Of a stretch of DNA of 16,604 nt, positions 13,901-16,604 are shown one piece after another. Numbering within the stretch: position 1 is the stretch's first letter; each line of letters opens with the position of its first letter. The DNA is taken from the NCBI GenBank assembly GCA_964577195.1, contig CAZNYF010000054.1, forward strand, positions 1 to 16,604. Reading direction: 5' to 3'. The DNA comes from HyVt-560 sp964577195 (lineage in GTDB: Bacteria > Pseudomonadota > Gammaproteobacteria > UWMA-0217). The notes under the pieces were generated by a model. The model searched no databases and was not told where the DNA came from. It worked only from the letters and a program-made list of their open reading frames with translations. The position numbers were made by a program, and so were the translations under genes.

Positions 13901-16264
13901 ATCGATACCATCGTGAGTATCTCCCGTCGCTAAATTATCAGCTTCAGAAATAAAGCTCACAAAACGACCATCTGCGCTAATACTAGGTGCAAAGCTATTG
14001 CTACCTACACTGGCTTCAGCACCCGTAGAGCTAATATTGACTCGTTCTGTTGCTCCTGTTTGACGATCACGTACAAAAATATCTCCACCTCCGTTTATCT
14101 CCCCAAAATTACTTCTGCTCCGATTATTATCTTGTGGCACCAGATTACTTGCCAAGGACTCAAAAGCGATAAATCTGCCGTTTTCACTAATAGCCAATGA
14201 GCTTGTGCCATTAGAATATATTGCTTGACCCACACTGCTGTCTGCGTTGCCTTCAACTCCTTCTGAGCTAATACTTATCCGTTCAATGGTTCCTGTGTAA
14301 CGGTCATAGACATAAGCATCAATACCACTACTGAAAGTATCTTCAGGCACCAGACGCAGATGGGAAAGGAATGCCACATACCTATTATTTCCACTAATTA
14401 TACTTCGGTCATCCCCCGTACTTCCGATATCAACAAGTTCAATTGAATTGCCTGTTTCTTCAGTAACTGTGATATTGACCCTCCCAATATCACTATTGCT
14501 ACTCCCATCACTTATGGTGTAATCAAAGCTATCTCCACCAATAAAACCATTTTCAGGAATAAACACAAAGGTATTACCTGTTTGTATAATGTCCCCATGT
14601 GCTGGATTAGTGTGATTAATAACACTTAAAGTATCATTTTCTGGATCTGTATCGTTTAATAAAACATTAATTGGACTTGAGGTAGTATTAACGGACGTAG
14701 TGACATCATCATCATTCGCAACCGGTAGCTGGTTTTGTGATTCTCTTATAGAAATTAACATTTGTTGGACAGTAGCTCCCCCTTTACCGTCCGATGCTGT
14801 TATTTCAACTTCGTATATATTGTCACTATTTTCATCAACAGGGTTGTTGAAAATAGGAGCATTTTGAAAGCTTAGTTGTTTAGGTTCATCAATAGAGAAT
14901 TGAGATTGATCAACTCCCCCTGAAATACTGAAAGACAATGTATCACCATCGGGATCAGTACCTGTTAAAGTAACCACACTCAGATTATTTTGTACGATAC
15001 TAATGGTACTTACCGAAGTGATAACTGGATTAGAATTTTCAGAAGCAGAGTAGGTAAAAAACTGCCCTCCTGATTTAAAAGCTATCACTTGACCATCTGC
15101 ACTGATACTCGGAAACCAATTGCGTAAAGCAGTATTTAAGGGAGAGCCATCACTGATGAGTATCGTGTCTCCAGTATTTCGGTCATGAAGGAAAACATCG
15201 CCAATAACAAGGTTGCTCTTTGACTCAAAGGCTACAAAGCGACCGTCTCCACTTATCCTGGCCTGTGAACTATTTGTTAATAAATTTTCATTATTGTGTT
15301 GAAAACCAATGCTGACTCTTTCAGTTTGACCAGTAACTCGGTCATGTACAAAAATATCACTGACTACGTCGTTATCATCTGGTATCAGATTGGAAGCAGA
15401 AGAGTTAAAAGCAACATAGCGTCCATCATTGCTAATACTTGGCTCATGCGCTCCCGCATTAGCTTGCCCTCCTGAACTACTGACACTGACTCGTGTAGTC
15501 AGCTCGGTAACAAGGTTACGAACAAAAATATCATTCTGCCCATTAGTATCACCAGCAACTATATTACTGGCAGAGGACGAGAAGGCTACATAGCGACCAT
15601 CATTACTGATACTTTGACTGCTACTAGGGGCATTTCCTTGTGTGCCAGTTGAAGATACACTAACTAGCTTAGTTTCACCTGTGTCACGATCGTGGACAAA
15701 TACATCGAAAGTACCGTTGGTATCACCTGCTACGAGGTTACTGGCTCTAGAATTAAAGACTACATAGCGACCATCCCCACTGATGCTGGGTGAATCACTA
15801 CTACTACTTGCTTCGTCACCATTAGAGTTAATACTAACGCGTTCTGTCAGCCCAGTGCTACGATCATGTACGTAAATATGAGTTCTCTGACTTGGGTTCT
15901 CTCCTACTACCAAATTACCCGCAATAGACTCAAAGGCTACGTATCTACCATTAGCACTAATGCTGGGGTTGAGGCTAAGTCTATCTCCTTCGTCTCCATT
16001 AGAATTAATGCTAACTCGTTCAGTCTGACCAGTATCTTGATCATGCACAAAAATATCATGGTTTCCATTGTTATCAGACGATACTAAATTGTTAGCCGCA
16101 GAATCAAAGGCAACATAGCGTCCGTCTGAGCTAATACTCGAATAGACACCTGAGTTATTTCCTGCGCTTCCAGAAGAGTTAACACTTACCCTTTTTATAT
16201 CTGCATATGCTTGCGGTGTCTGAAAAATCAGCACCACTATTGTTAAGATAAGTATTTTAGTCAT
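10574..16264 (-). CDS. Giant secreted propeller/HYR protein with cohesin-like and dockerin-like C-terminus
   Basis: This is about 1896 residues, numbered from ATG at 16264, chosen because it opens a clean signal peptide (MTKILILTIVVLIFQTPQAY, cleavage AYA-D). The order is: propeller 1 (22-408, seven PD40/TolB-like blades of the form SISxDGRYVAFxSxAxNLV then DIFVHDRxTGxTERVS); cadherin-like (411-506); Ig-like with ANDD...NDTDPENDTLSV (510-600); propeller 2 (604-1002, seven blades); cadherin-like (1003-1107); Ig-like (1108-1203); four HYR repeats (1206-1523, signature GxHTITWTATDxxGN); cadherin-like (1525-1625); cohesin-like (1628-1778); dockerin-like two-repeat module (1782-1896). It has no catalytic motif, transmembrane anchor or LPXTG-like signal. 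It is probably an exported adhesin or scaffold whose N-terminal half duplicated as one block. A ribosome site is not evident at either candidate start. An in-frame start at 16321 would bury the signal peptide. Confidence 0.9.
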   Translation of the reverse strand: MTKILILTIVVLIFQTPQAYADIKRVSVNSSGSAGNNSGVYSSISSDGRYVAFDSAANNLVSSDNNGNHDIFVHDQDTGQTERVSINSNGDEGDRLSLNPSISANGRYVAFESIAGNLVVGENPSQRTHIYVHDRSTGLTERVSINSNGDEASSSSDSPSISGDGRYVVFNSRASNLVAGDTNGTFDVFVHDRDTGETKLVSVSSTGTQGNAPSSSQSISNDGRYVAFSSSASNIVAGDTNGQNDIFVRNLVTELTTRVSVSSSGGQANAGAHEPSISNDGRYVAFNSSASNLIPDDNDVVSDIFVHDRVTGQTERVSIGFQHNNENLLTNSSQARISGDGRFVAFESKSNLVIGDVFLHDRNTGDTILISDGSPLNTALRNWFPSISADGQVIAFKSGGQFFTYSASENSNPVITSVSTISIVQNNLSVVTLTGTDPDGDTLSFSISGGVDQSQFSIDEPKQLSFQNAPIFNNPVDENSDNIYEVEITASDGKGGATVQQMLISIRESQNQLPVANDDDVTTSVNTTSSPINVLLNDTDPENDTLSVINHTNPAHGDIIQTGNTFVFIPENGFIGGDSFDYTISDGSSNSDIGRVNITVTEETGNSIELVDIGSTGDDRSIISGNNRYVAFLSHLRLVPEDTFSSGIDAYVYDRYTGTIERISISSEGVEGNADSSVGQAIYSNGTSSLAISENGRFIAFESLASNLVPQDNNRSRSNFGEINGGGDIFVRDRQTGATERVNISSTGAEASVGSNSFAPSISADGRFVSFISEADNLATGDTHDGIDIFVHDRQTHTTEIINSGAINRNSFTPDISEDGLFVVYQNSANGIIVHDRDSGQSTRVDTNSSGVVANGFSGDPKISSDGRYITYESDASNLLDSGDNNSNRDIFIYDRSTETTSLVSVNSSGIGGNGFSSRPNISGDGRFVAFKSGSTNLVPENELDGNPPIFIHDRNTGITKIVSFASSSVAWGGSHIAFSPYISNDGEHVVYTAGNSHFVYITSPNNALPVFTSPSTVTVLSNTTAVLNLSATDGDGDTLTYRISGGKDQTLNSFTTVNRFSIDATGQLAFLSAPDFSNPTDRNRDNIYEVEVAAADGRGGITTQQIFVTVASLNNLSPSANDDSVVTAFQTTSDNINVLENDTDPENDTLSVSAHTEPSNGAVTQTDNIFVYAPNDSFSGTDSFTYTISDGNNNTASATVNITVESFVDTVPPQITAPEDRIIEASGATTTVTNVELGAPTVTDANDPSPVVTHSATGALVLGLHTITWTATDSSENSATDTQIVSIIDTTAPTVTSPASKSVTATGASTAVALGTAIATDLVDGTIASVTPNESGPFSVGTHVITWTATDAAGNSGTDTQTVTVQDPGAPTLTAPSNVTVEATGATTPVDLGTVTGEDVIDGILTAVVTPVGPYTVGAHTLTWTVTNSRQQNSSVTQLITVEDTTGPVVTPPENQTIEATGETTVVDIGVATATDLVDGAIATVTADKTSPFAVGVHTITWTAVDALGNTGVATQSVTVTQQPDPPNTDPVITSASTVSLGDNVTTVITITSSDTDGDVVTYTISGGADASLFTINTAGELSFVTPSDFASPSDADGNNIYLVEITAADGQGGSSVQLLSVTVTNDSAEELQLVSLNCPEKSGAGNTFKCTVNYTTSDNNPVTVGLGFKLHFDSSKLQFNGFSNTLSTNLLAQDGQPQEDFDNLDGDSSTDKFLNTAWVSTNTDWPGGSLPTPLYQVSFTLNENLNAEDATALRLSSNVSSDLNYGFHGVPKTITAAPAFSWDIDGNGNTSFTSDGIMVIRYLFGFRGEQLISGVTSDTATRDAAAIEQYLTDNLALLDIDGDGEAKPLTDGLMLVRYLAGFTGDTLINGAVNSAGTRTTAEEIENYLGTFLEN
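10931..11385 (-). other. Cohesin-like module of the giant protein
   Basis: LNCPEKSGAGNTFKCTVNYT, then GLGFKLHFDSSKLQFNGF, then DGDSSTDKFLNTAW, then LPTPLYQVSFTL, form a cohesin-type beta sandwich. They line up strand for strand with the 180-residue protein at 7118-7660. Two cysteines near the start may form a disulphide, consistent with export; the stand-alone copy lacks them. Confidence 0.65.
11700..12650 (-). repeat. Four HYR repeats
   Basis: Four units of about 78-84 residues each run from a ThrAlaPro-type start (QITAPEDRIIEASG, TVTSPASKSVTATG, TLTAPSNVTVEATG, VVTPPENQTIEATG) to a TITWTATDxxGN-type end. HYR domains are Ig-like spacers and adhesion modules in extracellular proteins. The DNA repeats are imperfect, so this is an old duplication. 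Confidence 0.8.
13260..14450 (-). repeat. Second seven-bladed PD40-type propeller
   Basis: Seven units are countable from IELVDIGSTGDDRSI to FSPYISNDGEHVVY. Blades 2 and 4 depart in length: blade 2 has an insert with NGTSSLAISENGRF, and blade 4 is short. The same unit type makes up 15030-16200, giving fourteen blades in two sets of seven. Confidence 0.75.
15030..16200 (-). repeat. First seven-bladed PD40-type propeller
   Basis: Seven units of about 50-60 residues encode xRVSxxSxG...SISxDGRYVAFxSxAxNLV...DIFVHDRxTG. Blade 7 (FPSISADGQVIAFKSGGQFF) lacks the DIFVHD strand, as blade 7 of the second propeller also does. This fits a ring closed by N- and C-terminal strands. Confidence 0.78.
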
Positions 16265-16358
16265 TGTAATCTGAGAAAAAAAAAGAGAAGAAGAGCTGTC
16301 AAAAACACGTTGAAATATCATAGCAAGCCACCAAGAGTCGAATTAGTTATAATTTTTG

Positions 16359-16380
16359 TGACAGAAAAATTTTTCTGTCA
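16359..16380. promoter_or_regulatory. Perfect 22-bp palindrome upstream of the giant gene
   Basis: The half-site TGACAGAAAAA is followed directly by its exact complement, with no spacer. It lies 95 bases before the ATG at 16264, and a TATAAC on the minus strand (about 16346-16351) follows it closely. Position and symmetry suit a dimeric regulator operator over or next to the promoter. A stem-loop is less likely because there is no loop. Confidence 0.5.
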
Positions 16381-16465
16381 TTTTCACGGTCAAGTCTTTC
16401 ATTTTGCATACCCTCTCATCTTTGCAATTATTCGGTTTAAGTTGATGCGCTTCGTACTGAAAATT

Positions 16466-16550
16466 GCTCCTGCATTTCCAGCACTTTTACCATCCATGGC
16501 GGGCGTCTGATCGTGCTCCTGCATTTCCAGCATACGTGCCATCCATGGCG
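16466..16550. repeat. Two 36-bp direct repeats of an intergenic family
   Basis: Units 16466-16501 and 16515-16550 share GCTCCTGCATTTCCAGCA and CCATCCATGGCG, differ only in the middle, and repeat with a 49-base period. CCATGG and TGCA palindromes are embedded. The GCTCCTGCA motif also appears inside the 3422-3642 element, pointing to a dispersed intergenic repeat family. No gene is visible between 16322 and 16604. Confidence 0.6.
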
Positions 16551-16604
16551 TTAACTTTTCTATTACGACTTTAAGCGGCGTCTAACTAACCCCAATAGCA
16601 TCAG

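Noticed and set aside
12500..16200. Regularly spaced repeats that might suggest a CRISPR array.
   Set aside because: The period is about 150-180 bases, the units are divergent and in frame, and they encode propeller blades.
4348..16264. A true clostridial-type cellulosome.
   Set aside because: The dockerin-like repeats are too widely spaced, there is no multi-cohesin scaffoldin with a cellulose-binding module, and only two cohesin-like modules are present. Only a cohesin/dockerin-like relationship is claimed.
16310..16510. A 66-codon plus-strand frame at the right edge.
   Set aside because: It crosses the perfect palindrome and the first direct repeat and has no ribosome site or domain.

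Overview
The window looks like a Gram-negative gammaproteobacterial chromosome, most likely a polysaccharide-degrading marine or soil lineage such as the Cellvibrionaceae. The reasons are the yoaA-tsaB housekeeping pair, a lipobox lipoprotein, GTAGG-headed REP-like hairpins of the Pseudomonas type, and large multimodular carbohydrate-related proteins. The lineage is an inference; no marker such as rRNA is present.

Region 1 (1-3650, minus strand) is a compact housekeeping operon: a TPR lipoprotein, the Fe-S helicase YoaA, the tRNA-modification protein TsaB, and a TOPRIM protein that runs off the left edge. The TPR gene overlaps yoaA, yoaA overlaps tsaB by 4 bases, and the TOPRIM frame starts 8 bases after tsaB. 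A 221-bp inverted-repeat element sits across the 5' end of the lipoprotein gene and appears to have removed its original start codon. Region 2 (3660-4250, plus strand) is a single DUF2853 gene with a recognisable promoter and a hairpin leader.

Region 3 (4348-7660, minus strand) is a two-gene operon: a small cohesin-like protein, then a double-barrelled glycoside hydrolase (GH5 domain, cadherin-like stretch, dockerin-like repeats, proline-rich linker, second clan-A-like barrel). Neither gene encodes a signal peptide. Region 4 (7660-7840) is intergenic and carries REP-like and nested inverted repeats. Region 5 (7841-10025, minus strand) pairs a permuted papain-like (YiiX/C92) hydrolase with a two-HKD phospholipase D-family enzyme in adjoining genes.

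Region 6 (10026-10573) holds a decayed gene: a signal peptide and one FG-GAP repeat, then an in-frame amber codon, then the last residues of a dockerin-like module. A long GTAGG-headed hairpin follows. Region 7 (10574-16264, minus strand) is one gene for a secreted protein of about 1896 residues. It has two seven-bladed PD40-type propellers, each followed by cadherin-like and Ig-like modules, then four HYR repeats, a third cadherin-like module, a cohesin-like module and a dockerin-like module. Region 8 (16265-16604) contains a perfect 22-bp palindrome and two 36-bp direct repeats.

The unifying feature is a cohesin-like plus dockerin-like module set that occurs three times in different states: intact and fused at the C-terminus of the giant protein, split over two adjacent genes in the glycoside hydrolase operon, and as a C-terminal scrap in the pseudogene. 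The best candidate for an undescribed system is therefore a Gram-negative surface assembly in which related modules link a propeller-rich scaffold to a glycoside hydrolase. Interaction and export are inferred, not shown by the sequence.
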